DNA of 64,000 bases from Candidatus Abyssobacteria bacterium SURF_17 (GTDB taxonomy: Bacteria > Abyssobacteria > SURF-5), in assembly GCA_003598055.1 (NCBI GenBank), contig QZKI01000065.1:27556-91555 (forward strand). The letters run 5' to 3'. Below, one piece after another: positions 53,729-62,779 of this stretch. Made by a program: the position numbers and the translations under genes. Numbering within the stretch: the stretch's first letter is position 1; the number at the start of each line of letters is the position of its first letter. The notes under the pieces are model-generated. The model ran no database searches. It worked only from the letters and a program-made list of their open reading frames with translations, and was not told where the DNA came from.

Positions 53729-54579
53729 TTTTTTTTAGAGTTCCCCACGATGCCGTCAACTACTGTGTCGATCACCTTGCGGGCAGGCAAGTGGGCGTCA
53801 TCGGCGAGTTCGATTCTTGTTGGCAGTGAAATATGCGCCGCGCGCCGGAGGGCATCGGAGCCACTCATGGAGCTGGCGAGCTCAACGATGCTGATGGCCG
53901 CGCGCACACTCGCTCCACGCCGTATCTGCGGCGCTTCGCGTGTTGCCCGCGTCACCGCGACGGCATCCCGTATCAATTTTTCATCGGCATTGACGAACAC
54001 CGATAGATTCAAGCGGACAATCTCGACCTCTTCATCGAACGTCTGATAGTCGAGCGTGATGAGCTCGAATCGGTCGCGGAGGGCTTCGCTCAGGTGCGTC
54101 GTGGCGACAAAATCTCGCGGATTCTGCGTCGCAATGACCGTGAAGCCGTCACGCGCAATAACCTCACCATATTTCGGTATCGAGATGATGTGCTCGTCCA
54201 AGCTCGGGAGGAGCACGTTCTGGACCGATTCCGGCATCCGATTGAGTTCGTTTATGAAAAGGATGCCCGAGTCGAGCATGGCTTGCGTAAGTGGGCCCGG
54301 GATGAAGGCTGATTGAGTATATCCTTTCGCAAGCACGATAGGTGGGTCAAACCAGCCGGTAAGTTTCTGCTCCGTGTACCGCTCGTCGCCGTCCACACGG
54401 AAGAATGGTCTTTCGAGGTGCTGAGCAATCGCGAGAGCAAGCACTGTCTTGCCGACACCCACCGGGCCCTCGATCAGGAGGTTTCGATTCAGCCGAACAC
54501 ACGCAAGAGCGGCTGCCAGTTCTTCTGCCCGCCCCACAATTCGGTGCTGATTCCGAATCTTCTCTACATCATCTGACAA
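52820..54579 (-). CDS. Predicted AAA+ (MoxR)-linker-VWA fusion made by -1 slippage, 586 residues
   Basis: If the ribosome slips back one base, or RNA polymerase adds one A, at the run of nine A (53728-53736), MoxR is not terminated at 53722. It continues as Lys-Lys-Lys-Arg-Leu-Asp into a ~110-residue linker and the VWA domain. The architecture AAA+ - linker - VWA is that of ChlD/BchD chelatase subunits. Frameshifting that yields both a short and a long product from one gene is known for some chlD genes. It could also be one true gene broken by a homopolymer error or mutation. Which one holds is undecided, but the two frames clearly belong together. Confidence 0.55.
53722..54579 (-). CDS. MoxR-family AAA+ ATPase
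   Basis: 285 residues. Walker A LLIEGPVGVGKTVLALAIA near 35, Walker B SGILFINELNRMP near 105, sensor 1 FTVIATQNPRDFV near 145, and an Arg-rich sensor 2 region (RDAVAVTRATREAPQIRRGA). MoxR proteins remodel or insert cofactors into target complexes with a VWA partner. TTG start at 54579 with GGAGGA 6 bases upstream, an unusual start codon but the best supported one. It ends in Lys-Lys-Lys-Asp just after the A-run. It follows the metallopeptidase by 25 bases. Confidence 0.9.
   Translation of the reverse strand: MSDDVEKIRNQHRIVGRAEELAAALACVRLNRNLLIEGPVGVGKTVLALAIAQHLERPFFRVDGDERYTEQKLTGWFDPPIVLAKGYTQSAFIPGPLTQAMLDSGILFINELNRMPESVQNVLLPSLDEHIISIPKYGEVIARDGFTVIATQNPRDFVATTHLSEALRDRFELITLDYQTFDEEVEIVRLNLSVFVNADEKLIRDAVAVTRATREAPQIRRGASVRAAISIVELASSMSGSDALRRAAHISLPTRIELADDAHLPARKVIDTVVDGIVGNSKKKD
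53728..53736 (-). promoter_or_regulatory. Slippery run of nine A at the MoxR-VWA junction
   Basis: On the coding strand the zero-frame reading is TCT AAA AAA AAA GAC TAG. A -1 slip gives AGA CTA GAT and continues in the VWA frame. A Shine-Dalgarno-like GGGG (53743-53746) lies 8 bases upstream of the A AAA AAA heptamer, as in dnaX-type -1 frameshift sites. No strong downstream stem was obvious. Confidence 0.6.
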
Positions 54580-54604
54580 GGCCTGTCCTCCCTCACTTCA
54601 GCGC

Positions 54605-55195
54605 CTATCCCCTTCTCCTCTTGCGTTCTCGCTTGAACAATATGGGCTCGGGAAGGCGCAAGCGCATTCCATCGACTTCTCCGTATCGCTCACGCAGATC
54701 ATCATATCCAAGGCGGAGAAATCGCGTCAGCTTCCGGCTGTGGCGACTCTTGAGATAGCGCCGCGAAAACGATTCGACGATGCGGTCGTATTCTCTTTCT
54801 GAACGAGTATGTTGATAGAACTTTCCTGGAAATCGCCGAATGTCTCCATTGAACGAAGGGCTAATGTGGTACAACTCATGGAAGATGATCTTCAACTTCT
54901 CATCAAAGCTTAATCTGACAAACCTCGGAAGACAAAAATAAACGACATAGAGGATTTCGCGGCCATTGTAAAGCACCTTTGGCATCATGCAGTACCAGTT
55001 CCCGCCGGTCTGAATTGTTCGGCGGCCTCCGCTAAACTTCAAAGGCACCAACTTCGCTTGAAGCCCGTGTTTCTTATTGTTGCGAGCCCATGAAACCGCA
55101 ACCAGAATCCGCCGACCGTCGATATGACCAAAGGTTCGACTCCTCCGCGATATGTCGGTTATCAATCTCTTCATATGATAGGAATAATCAAACAC
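54605..55195 (-). CDS. Putative zinc metallopeptidase (HExxH protein)
   Basis: 196 residues, with the zinc motif FHELYHISPSFNGDIRRF near residue 105. The strand and helix before it (VVYFCLPRFVRLSFDEKLKI) fit minimal zincin-type folds. It is reminiscent of phage-type putative metallopeptidases, a weak assignment. The C-terminus is strongly basic (KRERKRRRG). The start is GTG 55195, 11 bases after GGAG, or ATG 55174. First gene of a three-part unit with MoxR and VWA, behind a good promoter. The context suggests a metal-dependent maturation or regulated proteolysis system. Confidence 0.65.
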   Translation of the reverse strand: MFDYSYHMKRLITDISRRSRTFGHIDGRRILVAVSWARNNKKHGLQAKLVPLKFSGGRRTIQTGGNWYCMMPKVLYNGREILYVVYFCLPRFVRLSFDEKLKIIFHELYHISPSFNGDIRRFPGKFYQHTRSEREYDRIVESFSRRYLKSRHSRKLTRFLRLGYDDLRERYGEVDGMRLRLPEPILFKRERKRRRG

Positions 55196-55336
55196 TGCGA
55201 CTCACTCTCCGTGATTCAACTGCTCTTCGGTCAGTGTGAAGCCGACCGAACTCAGGTCTTATTCAACTTCTCAGGATGGAAAGACTTCTTGGTGTGGGGA
55301 TGGCCGCATCAAGGCTTTGTCTGCGGCTCGGAGGTA

Positions 55337-55365
55337 AATATACACAAACGGGAGGACGCTGTCAA
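55337..55365 (-). promoter_or_regulatory. Promoter of the metallopeptidase-MoxR-VWA operon
   Basis: Minus strand: perfect TTGACA (55360-55365), 17-base spacer, TATATT (55337-55342). It leaves a leader of about 135 bases. It accounts, with the lpxD terminator, for the gap 55196-55516. Confidence 0.65.
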
Positions 55366-55442
55366 TAACAAAATAATTGCGGTTGTAACTATCGGTGTGG
55401 CAATATCTTAGGTAATAACAAATAGTATTCAATCCAAAACGA

Positions 55443-55484
55443 ACAGGCGAGCATTCAGCTTTGCGACACGCTGTGCTCGCCTGT
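55443..55484 (-). terminator. Terminator of the short lpxD gene
   Basis: An 11-base-pair perfect stem, ACAGGCGAGCA / TGCTCGCCTGT, with a 20-base loop, starting 33 bases after the lpxD stop. On the minus strand it is followed by TCGTTTTGG. Confidence 0.65.
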
Positions 55485-55516
55485 ACTATTCCGATGACGA
55501 ATTCGAGACTATGCGC

Positions 55517-56314
55517 CTACGCTCCGAGTCTGCGTCTGAGGTCCTGAAATTCCTTCATAATGCACGGGAGTTCGCCAAGAAGTTCCTGCAAAGACTTCTC
55601 GAGCTCGATCGGCTTTGCCGGAGCTCCCATAACATGCTCACCGTCGGTTACACCCTTCGTTATTCCAGAGAGTGGGTGTATCGTGACGTTCCGCCCGATG
55701 GCTATGTGATTGATTATCCCCACCTGCTGCCCTATGTAAGAATCAGCACCAATAGTTGTGCTGCCTGCAATGCCTACTTGTGGGCGCACCACAGTGTTCT
55801 CCCCCACTTCTACGTTATGTCCAATCTGCACAAGGTTGTCGATGCGTGCTCCTCGTCGTATTCGCGTGGCGCCCACGGTGGCCCTGTCTATGGTAACATT
55901 GGACCCGATCCAGACGTCATCCTCGATTTCGACGATTCCGAGTTGTGGAATCTTATGATTCACGCCGGAGCCGTTTCTGAAACCGAACCCGTCACTTCCG
56001 ATTACCGTGCCACTGTTGATTACAACGTTTCGACCAATGCGTACATGTTCTCTGACCGCAACGTGAGGGTGGACCACCGTTGCTGTGCCTATCCGGGCAA
56101 GTGGCCCAATTGAGACATGAGCACCAATCTCGACGTCATCACCAAGTTCGGCTTCCTCATCTATGACGGCGAATGCTCCAATTCTGACGTGCTTTCCAAT
56201 CTTCACGCCCTTTCCGACAACCGCAGTTGGATGAACAAAGCCATTTCGACTTGTCTCGGCCACGCTGCGGTGGGGCGGATACTTTGCAACTGTTGTAACC
56301 GGGGAACCCAACAT
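55517..56314 (-). CDS. LpxD-like acyltransferase lacking the N-terminal uridine-binding domain
   Basis: 265 residues. Left-handed beta helix of hexapeptide repeats from about 25 to 225 ([40 protein letters not shown]). LpxD hallmarks: [39 protein letters not shown] and [14 protein letters not shown] with the catalytic His. A helical tail closes the chain. Standard LpxD is ~340 residues and has an N-terminal domain that binds UDP; it is absent. The ATG has AGGAG at 7 bases, so the short form is genuine. It may acylate a related amino-sugar nucleotide for lipid A or O-antigen. Confidence 0.75.
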   Translation of the reverse strand: MLGSPVTTVAKYPPHRSVAETSRNGFVHPTAVVGKGVKIGKHVRIGAFAVIDEEAELGDDVEIGAHVSIGPLARIGTATVVHPHVAVREHVRIGRNVVINSGTVIGSDGFGFRNGSGVNHKIPQLGIVEIEDDVWIGSNVTIDRATVGATRIRRGARIDNLVQIGHNVEVGENTVVRPQVGIAGSTTIGADSYIGQQVGIINHIAIGRNVTIHPLSGITKGVTDGEHVMGAPAKPIELEKSLQELLGELPCIMKEFQDLRRRLGA

Positions 56315-56539
56315 GCTGTTTCTCCTCTCCCTCGAATGTGCAACCGCATGGTTGGCACACTACTAACTTCCACGAAACAGAGCAATAAACATACCAGCCA
56401 CCGTTTTGAGACTAATTGAAGCGACTAGATTTCTATAAGCACTCTATTTTCAACATCTTGCAAATCTACCAGAAATCAGGGTGGAATTATCAACGAAGCA
56501 TAAAATGGACAATTAGGGCCGGACCAATCGTGGGCAGAG

Positions 56540-56588
56540 GAGCAGCTATATCAGCGTAAGCTGCTCTGAATGGTTTGGTTACACCATT
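56540..56588. other. Two hairpins after the NtrC-type regulator
   Basis: AATGGT/ACCATT with an 8-base loop (56569-56588) and GAGCAGCT/AGCTGCTC with an 11-base loop (56540-56566) lie within 65 bases of the regulator stop at 56604. Neither has a T-run; they may end or stabilise the operon transcript. Confidence 0.35.
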
Positions 56589-56603
56589 GGGCCAAAAGGA
56601 CCA

Positions 56604-58025
56604 CTAGTCATTGTGATCATTGTCAGTTTCGTCTTTATAACTCGCAAGCCCATATTTCTCAGCCTTATACCGCATCATCTTTCGAGTAACCTTGAGCAAT
56701 TCCGCCGCGCGCGTCTTATTGCCGCCTGTCTTTTCAAGGGCTTCTTTGATCAATTTTTTTTCGATTTCTTCCACCATTTCGACAAGGGAAATGCCGTCTT
56801 CAGGCAGCACCAGACCGTCGAGAAGTCCCCTCTGAGAGCCGACCTGTTCGCGGAGTCGCGTGACTTGCGACGGGAAGTTATCAATGCCGAGGGAGTCGCA
56901 TTTTCCAAGTACCATTGCGCGCTCCACAAGATTCTCGAGTTCGCGTACGTTTCCCGGCCAATCGTATTCCATGAGCAGCGCGAGGGCGTCGTCCGATATG
57001 CCACTCACGCTCTTGCTGAGTTCTCTATTCAATTGGGCGATGCAATGTTTAATAAGCAGCGGAATATCTTCCTTCCGCTCTCGCAGGGGTGGCAGATGAA
57101 TTTCCACCACGTTCAGCCGGTAATAAAGGTCCTCTCGAAACGCCCTTTCCTCAAGCATGCGCTCGAGATGTTTATTCGTGGCGCCTATGATTCGCACATC
57201 CACCTTTGTTGTCCGGGTACTGCCGACGGGTTCGAATTCCTTTTCCTGCAGCACCCTGAGCAGTTTGCCCTGGAGCGGGATTGACATCAACGCAAGCTCG
57301 TCAAGGAACAACGTGCCGCCGTCGGCCAACTCGAACCTGCCGCGCCGGTCACTGTGAGCTCCTGTAAAAGCGCCCTTGACGTGGCCAAACAACTCGCTCT
57401 CAAGGAGATGTTCTGACAGAGCTGCGCAATTGACAACCACAAAAGGTTTCGCCCGCCGCGGGCTCTTGAAATGGATGGCGCGTGCCACAAGCTCTTTGCC
57501 CGTGCCACTCTCACCTGTCACCAGCACCGTCGTATTCGTCGGGGCGACCTGCTCTATGAGGCGGAAGACGCGCTGGATATTTTCGGATTCCCCGACGAAC
57601 TCGTTGATGTCAAACCGTGAATCAAGCTCTGCGCGGAGTTGAAGGTTTTCCTTTATCAACGAGCGTTTTTCGATTGCGCGCGCAGCCAGAATGCGGAGTT
57701 CTTCCATATCAAGCGGCTTGGTAACATAGTTTTCCGCCCCGAGTTTGATTGCCTCGACAGCCGTTTTTACTTCGGCATATGCAGTCATAATGATCACGGG
57801 TAGCTCCGGCGATGAATCCTTTACGCGCCGCAGAAACTCGATTCCATCAATTCGGGGCATGCGCATATCGCAGATTGCAAGGTCGGGCCTGACGGAAGTC
57901 ACTTGTTGCAGAGCCTCTTCTCCGTTCTCTGCCTGCGCCACGGCATAGCCGTCCTCCTCAAACAGCATTTGGAGCACGCGCCTCATCTTCGCCTCATCAT
58001 CAACCACAAGGATTGTCCCCGGCAT
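56604..58025 (-). CDS. Sigma54-dependent NtrC-family response regulator
   Basis: 473 residues. Receiver domain 1-120 with acidic pocket VVDDEAKM, phospho-acceptor Asp53 (AICDMRMP) and Lys in [11 protein letters not shown]+ domain about 140-380 with [14 protein letters not shown], the sigma54-contacting GAFTGA, and Walker [11 protein letters not shown]-terminal Fis-type HTH ([20 protein letters not shown]). It activates sigma54 promoters when phosphorylated. It is 5 bases downstream of its likely cognate kinase. Its target genes are unknown. Confidence 0.96.
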   Translation of the reverse strand: MPGTILVVDDEAKMRRVLQMLFEEDGYAVAQAENGEEALQQVTSVRPDLAICDMRMPRIDGIEFLRRVKDSSPELPVIIMTAYAEVKTAVEAIKLGAENYVTKPLDMEELRILAARAIEKRSLIKENLQLRAELDSRFDINEFVGESENIQRVFRLIEQVAPTNTTVLVTGESGTGKELVARAIHFKSPRRAKPFVVVNCAALSEHLLESELFGHVKGAFTGAHSDRRGRFELADGGTLFLDELALMSIPLQGKLLRVLQEKEFEPVGSTRTTKVDVRIIGATNKHLERMLEERAFREDLYYRLNVVEIHLPPLRERKEDIPLLIKHCIAQLNRELSKSVSGISDDALALLMEYDWPGNVRELENLVERAMVLGKCDSLGIDNFPSQVTRLREQVGSQRGLLDGLVLPEDGISLVEMVEEIEKKLIKEALEKTGGNKTRAAELLKVTRKMMRYKAEKYGLASYKDETDNDHND

Positions 58026-58030
58026 CTCCC

Positions 58031-60238
58031 CTACCCTTCCGCTTGAGCCGATTCCCCGACTGGAAGCGAGATCGTGAAAGTGGTGCCCGTACCCTTCATA
58101 CTTGTGACCCTGACACGACCGTTATGGTTGTCGATAATCTTATGAACCATCGACAGACCCAGTCCGACGCCCGCGTCTTTCGTGGAAAAGAACGGGTCGA
58201 AAACTCTGGCTATCACATCGGGGTCTATGCCTTCCCCTGTATCCGTGAAAATGATCTCTACCATCGAATCGCTAACCCCCTTGGAACCGGAAAGAGAAGG
58301 AGGTGAAAAGCCCCCGCCTGCAGAGAAGTTATCGATTCCTCGAATTCGTTGTTCGAGCCTGGTCTTGACCGTTAATGTTCCCTCACCGTTCATTGCCTGG
58401 AACGCATTCATGCAGAGGTTGAGGAACACCTGGCGGCACTGTTCGGGATCTGCCGGCACACGAGGAAGATTGGGCGCAAAGGATTGTTCGACCTTGATGT
58501 TCAGCGAGCGCGCCTCCGGTTGGAGGAAAGCTATTGTGTGATCAAGCACCGAATTGATGTCCACCATCTCCAGGTTTGGCTCAGATGGCCGAGCGAACTG
58601 AAGGAAGTTTGTGACGACCTTGTTGAGCCGTGCAACCTCCTCTACGATGTATTCCGCCAGTTCTCGCCGCTTTGCGTCGTCCTGAATTCGGTCTCTCAGC
58701 ATTTCCGCAGAGTTCTTGATGATTCCCAGAGGATTCCGGATTTCGTGAGCCACGCCCGCGGACAATTCACCCAATGCCGCAAGTCTGTTGCGTCTCTGGA
58801 CTTCCTGTTCAAGTTCGCGAAGCTGCCGGAGCTTTTTCGTCATGATATTGAACGCTCGGCCGAGGTCTCCTATTTCGTCCTTCGTTTCGGCCTCGAACTG
58901 CTGGTCCAAATCGCCATCGGCCACCGCAAGAACCTTCCTGTACAAGCTTCGTATCGGACGCGATATCCCGCGCGATATCGTATACCCCAAGACAGTCGCC
59001 AGAACAAAACCGATGACAAGAATCACGGGCAGGAAATACCATGTGCCTACCGTCGCTTCAAACGTGTATTTTTTGGGAATGCCAACAAAGATGAGACCGA
59101 GCACTTTTCCCCCGGAACCGACCAACGGTTGATAGATCGCGCGGTAGGGCTCTCCTTTCAAGAGGGCGTTCCGGTCGTAGTACCGCTGATTTTCTCCAAA
59201 GACGGTCTGTCGAATGATTGAGGTCAGCGGCAAATCCTTTATGGCGCCTACGAGCGATTCTTCTCGCGATTTGAACTCCAGTTCCACCCGCCGGTTCATG
59301 GCTTTGCCCTCTTCCGTCGTTTCAGGCGCAACCGCACGGGTTTCTCCAAAGCTGATAGTTTGTATCCGGAACGGCTCTATCCCCCTGGTCGTGAGCGCGT
59401 CCTTAACGGCTTTTGCGCGCCTGAGCCCAAGGCGATAGTTCTGTCGCTCGGGACCCGTCGAATCTGTATGGCCCTCGAGAATAAGCTCCAGTTCAGGGCG
59501 TTCCCGCATAATGGAGGCAATCTGCTCTATCTCCTTGATTGCGGACTCGGAGAGTTCCGAACTGCTTCCTTTGAACAGAATGCTCGTGGGACCTGTTGGT
59601 ATTTTCTCGTGAAAGATCCGTACGTTGGCGCCCGTCGCCATTTCCAAATCTTGCGCGAAGCTCTTGCCTAAGGCGTAACCAATCGCCAGCGTGCCAAACT
59701 GGCGGTCACCTTCCACGATTGGCGCGACGGCTCCTGCAAGCAGAGTCTGAACGCCGTTTATCTCTGTCGCCATGACTGTTTTCGTCACATCCGTCGAGCC
59801 TGAGGATGCGGAAGAAGCGAGAAGGCTTCCGGGGGCAGGTTGGCCGCTGGGCACCCATAGGCCGACCGGCACCTTGCTTCCGTAGGTTAGTGGAGGAGTG
59901 AAAATGTAGGAGACTTTTTCTTTCTTGAGAGATTCTGTAAGACCAGGCTTCTCGAGCGCTGCTTTAATACTCTCAACAGCCAGGTCTTCATATTTATTGA
60001 CTGCTGAGAGTGCAGCCGAATTCGCTTCCTGAATCTTTCTCTGAATATCGTTCTCGGTCAATTCCGATGTTATGCGAACAACGAGATAGGTGGACACGGC
60101 CACAGAGGTGACGGCAGTGAATATGAACGCCAGAATCAGTTTGTTCTGGAGTCGCGGCTTGAGCAGTTTCCTTTGGGCCGTTACAAGAAACTTTTCGGCC
60201 GGGTCGGCGGAGACCCTTTTTTTAACCACACTGCTCAT
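58031..60238 (-). CDS. Sensor histidine kinase with an OmpA-type peptidoglycan-binding domain inside its sensor
   Basis: 735 residues: membrane helix about 33-55, Cache sensor about 60-210, an OmpA C-terminal-like domain about 217-323, a second Cache segment about 330-392 (EPYRAIYQPLVGSGGKVLGL), membrane helix about 400-420, HAMP, dimerisation domain with His498 (GELSAGVAHEIRNPLGII), and a HATPase with DTGEGI and GVGLGLSMV. The OmpA part reads LELILEGHTDSTGP (Asp259) and YRLGLRRAKAVKDAL (Arg273/274), the residues that hold diaminopimelate in OmpA and Pal. It overlaps iorB by 17 bases and precedes the NtrC regulator. It likely senses cell-wall state. Confidence 0.9.
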   Translation of the reverse strand: MSSVVKKRVSADPAEKFLVTAQRKLLKPRLQNKLILAFIFTAVTSVAVSTYLVVRITSELTENDIQRKIQEANSAALSAVNKYEDLAVESIKAALEKPGLTESLKKEKVSYIFTPPLTYGSKVPVGLWVPSGQPAPGSLLASSASSGSTDVTKTVMATEINGVQTLLAGAVAPIVEGDRQFGTLAIGYALGKSFAQDLEMATGANVRIFHEKIPTGPTSILFKGSSSELSESAIKEIEQIASIMRERPELELILEGHTDSTGPERQNYRLGLRRAKAVKDALTTRGIEPFRIQTISFGETRAVAPETTEEGKAMNRRVELEFKSREESLVGAIKDLPLTSIIRQTVFGENQRYYDRNALLKGEPYRAIYQPLVGSGGKVLGLIFVGIPKKYTFEATVGTWYFLPVILVIGFVLATVLGYTISRGISRPIRSLYRKVLAVADGDLDQQFEAETKDEIGDLGRAFNIMTKKLRQLRELEQEVQRRNRLAALGELSAGVAHEIRNPLGIIKNSAEMLRDRIQDDAKRRELAEYIVEEVARLNKVVTNFLQFARPSEPNLEMVDINSVLDHTIAFLQPEARSLNIKVEQSFAPNLPRVPADPEQCRQVFLNLCMNAFQAMNGEGTLTVKTRLEQRIRGIDNFSAGGGFSPPSLSGSKGVSDSMVEIIFTDTGEGIDPDVIARVFDPFFSTKDAGVGLGLSMVHKIIDNHNGRVRVTSMKGTGTTFTISLPVGESAQAEG

Positions 60239-60848
60239 TGGCGAGTTTCACTCCAAATCGGAAGCATTCAATATCCTGCGGCCTGCCTTCTTCCTTGAGA
60301 ACTTCGAGCAGATTAACTTTCGAGACCGGCAGATGTGCGATGGTCGACGCAATCCCGAGGCATATCGCATTCATCGCAAGCGAGTGACCAAAATTTCTGC
60401 GCGCCAGTTCGGTGAGGTCCCACACATAAATGTTTTTCGTGAGCCTCGCGAGCATGTTCACCATAGCCTCTGTGGACGGATAGCTTGCCTCGCCGAGTTT
60501 CACCGGAATCGAAGGCACGGGAAAAGAGTTCATGACAACAATCGATGCCTTATTCAGGAAGCAGCTCAGCCGCACTGCCTCAATCGGCTCGAGTCCGATG
60601 AGAAGATGTGCGCTTCCGCTCGCGAGCATCGGGGAGCACACAGCATGCCGCTCATCGGGTTTCTGCCCATCCTCCCACCACTGATATCGTATGATGGTCG
60701 AAACATGGCCTTCACGCTGCGCTCCTCCCCGGCGTTCCGAACCACTCACATGGATTCCGGCCTTGAGGGCAGCCTTCTTCATGCGGGTCCCAAGCGTGAT
60801 TACCCCCTGCCCTCCTATGCCGGCAATGAGCGCGTTATAGACAGGCAT
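60222..60848 (-). CDS. iorB: Indolepyruvate:ferredoxin oxidoreductase, beta subunit
   Basis: 208 residues of the gamma-type domain of 2-oxoacid:ferredoxin oxidoreductases: NALIAGIGGQGVITLGTRMK at the start, then GSERRGGAQREGHVSTIIRY and VVMNSFPVPSIPVKLGEASY. Works with IorA to oxidise aryl-pyruvates to aryl-acetyl-CoA with ferredoxin. The start is ATG 60848, 2 bases after the iorA stop, with GGAGG 10 bases upstream inside iorA. Confidence 0.9.
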   Translation of the reverse strand: MPVYNALIAGIGGQGVITLGTRMKKAALKAGIHVSGSERRGGAQREGHVSTIIRYQWWEDGQKPDERHAVCSPMLASGSAHLLIGLEPIEAVRLSCFLNKASIVVMNSFPVPSIPVKLGEASYPSTEAMVNMLARLTKNIYVWDLTELARRNFGHSLAMNAICLGIASTIAHLPVSKVNLLEVLKEEGRPQDIECFRFGVKLANEQCG

Positions 60849-60850
60849 CG

Positions 60851-62779
60851 TCAGCCATCCTCCGCAGGAGCTTTCGCTTGCATTTCCGCTTTCCGTGGGC
60901 GGATTCGGGACATCACGATGGCTGAATTCGGACACACCGTCCTGCAGGCCCCGCAGCGTATGCAGAGTTCCTCGTCAATGTAATAGTATTCTCCGTCGTC
61001 ATCGACAGCTTCCATTATGGCCGGACATCCGAAATCCTTGTAGCACGCGCCACATCTCTGACATCGTTCGCGCACGATAGAAAAGAACTCATCAAATCTC
61101 GGCACAATATACCTCTCGCGCCGATGCACCTGGAGAGCGCACTCTCCTTTCGCGATGATGACACGCATACCGCTGTTCTTCAGCTCGTCGGCAATGATCG
61201 ACCTCAACCGTGGCACATCGAAGACATCCACCGTGCGCACGCGCGCAACTCCCAGCGTTTTCAGAAGCGCCTTCAGGTCAACTGCCTCCAAACGGCTTCC
61301 CTTGACATCCACTGAGGTTGTGGGGCTTCTTTGATGGCCGGTCATCGCTATCCAGCGGTTATCCAGGATAATGAGCAATACGTTTGCGTTGTTCGCCACT
61401 GCATTCTGCACACTTTGGATTCCCGAGTGGAAGAACGTCGAGTCACCCACAAGCGCGACGATGGGTCGGGCATCCCCCACGTGGCTCATCCCCTGGGCGG
61501 CGCTCAAGCCGCAGTTCATGCACGTGCACCATTCCGCTGCTTTGAACGGAGGCAGAGAAGCCATGGTATAGCAGCCGATGTCGCCTCCAATAATGGCTTC
61601 GCCTTCGCTCGCTTTGAGGACGGCATAGACAGAAGCGCGGTGAGGACACCCGATACAAAAGGTCGCGATGCGCTGGGGGATGTTCGCGGCTATTTGCTCG
61701 CCAAGCCTCGCCGCTTCAGTTATGTGGCCCGGGATTTCCCTGCCTGACACGCTGCTGAGCGCCTTAAGCACCATGTCCGGGCTTGTTTCTCCTGACGGCG
61801 GGATGACCTCTTTCCCCACCACTTCGCAGTTCAGCTTCAGTTCAAATGCAGAACGCTTGAGCTGGTACTCGAGAAATCCCTCGAGGTCCTCGATGACTAC
61901 TATCTTCTCAAGGGATTTCGCAAATTCCTGCAACTGAGCGGCCGGAAACGGATGTGACATGCCCACTTTGAGAACGGGCACATCAAAAAGCTCAAGTATT
62001 TCGAGAGCTTCCATCACATACAGATAATTCACGCTTGAGGTGACAATTCCCCATGAGGCATTCCCCGGAATTATCTTGTTGAGCGCCCCGGCGTCAGATG
62101 ACCGGCCAAGCGCCGAAACGCGCTCGATGCAGGCTTGATGATTGCGAACCGCCTGCCCGAACAGGTTGAAATATCGCTGATAATTCGGCCTGAATGCATG
62201 CCTGCCCTTATGGGGCGCTATCCTTCCTAAACGGAGGTCTCCAATGTTGTGGCACAAGCGCGACGGCGCATTGATAACGAACGGAATACTGTACTTCTCC
62301 GAAAGCTCGAAGGCAATCGCCGTGAAATCTTTGGCTTCCTGTATCGTGCTCGGCTCCAACAGCGGCAGGTGTGTGTGGAGCGAATACCATCGGTCGTCCT
62401 GCTCGCCGGTCGAGCTCGTGGCTCCCGGGTCGCTCCCGATGACGATTACAAGACCGGCATCTACTCCGGTGTAACCGAGGAAATGGGCGGGCTCGGCAGC
62501 GACATTCATCCCGACATGTTTCATTGCCACCATCGAGCGTATCCCGGCCCACGAGGCTCCCATTGCGCCATTCAGCGAAACATGCTCATTCGCGCTGTAT
62601 TCCATATAGAAATCGGGCAGATGCCTGCTGAGGCTTTCAAACGTTTGCCCGATTTCCGTGGCAGGCGTACCCGGATACATCGAGAAGTAACCTACCGCCG
62701 CCTCGATGCCTCCCCTTGCGATGGCTTCATTCCCCATCGCAAGAATGACTTCGCCTTCATTTCCTAATAATGCTTCCAT
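60851..62779 (-). CDS. iorA: Indolepyruvate:ferredoxin oxidoreductase, alpha subunit
   Basis: 642 residues. N-terminal Pyr-type domain (ARGGIEAAVGYFSMYPGTPA, YSANEHVSLNGAMGASWAG). A ThDP-binding domain with GGDIGCYTMASLPPF and ALVGDSTFFHSGIQSVQNAV follows. Two C-terminal [4Fe-4S] motifs close the chain (CQRCGACYKDFGCP, CIRCGACRTVCPNSAIVMS). It decarboxylates indole- and phenyl-pyruvates in amino-acid degradation, passing electrons to ferredoxin. It overlaps the MetF-like gene by 23 bases. Confidence 0.95.
   Translation of the reverse strand: MEALLGNEGEVILAMGNEAIARGGIEAAVGYFSMYPGTPATEIGQTFESLSRHLPDFYMEYSANEHVSLNGAMGASWAGIRSMVAMKHVGMNVAAEPAHFLGYTGVDAGLVIVIGSDPGATSSTGEQDDRWYSLHTHLPLLEPSTIQEAKDFTAIAFELSEKYSIPFVINAPSRLCHNIGDLRLGRIAPHKGRHAFRPNYQRYFNLFGQAVRNHQACIERVSALGRSSDAGALNKIIPGNASWGIVTSSVNYLYVMEALEILELFDVPVLKVGMSHPFPAAQLQEFAKSLEKIVVIEDLEGFLEYQLKRSAFELKLNCEVVGKEVIPPSGETSPDMVLKALSSVSGREIPGHITEAARLGEQIAANIPQRIATFCIGCPHRASVYAVLKASEGEAIIGGDIGCYTMASLPPFKAAEWCTCMNCGLSAAQGMSHVGDARPIVALVGDSTFFHSGIQSVQNAVANNANVLLIILDNRWIAMTGHQRSPTTSVDVKGSRLEAVDLKALLKTLGVARVRTVDVFDVPRLRSIIADELKNSGMRVIIAKGECALQVHRRERYIVPRFDEFFSIVRERCQRCGACYKDFGCPAIMEAVDDDGEYYYIDEELCIRCGACRTVCPNSAIVMSRIRPRKAEMQAKAPAEDG

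Noticed and set aside
56157..56360. Minus-strand frame upstream of short lpxD as a possible displaced N-terminal domain
   Set aside because: Its translation does not resemble the LpxD uridine-binding domain and lpxD has its own good ribosome-binding site.
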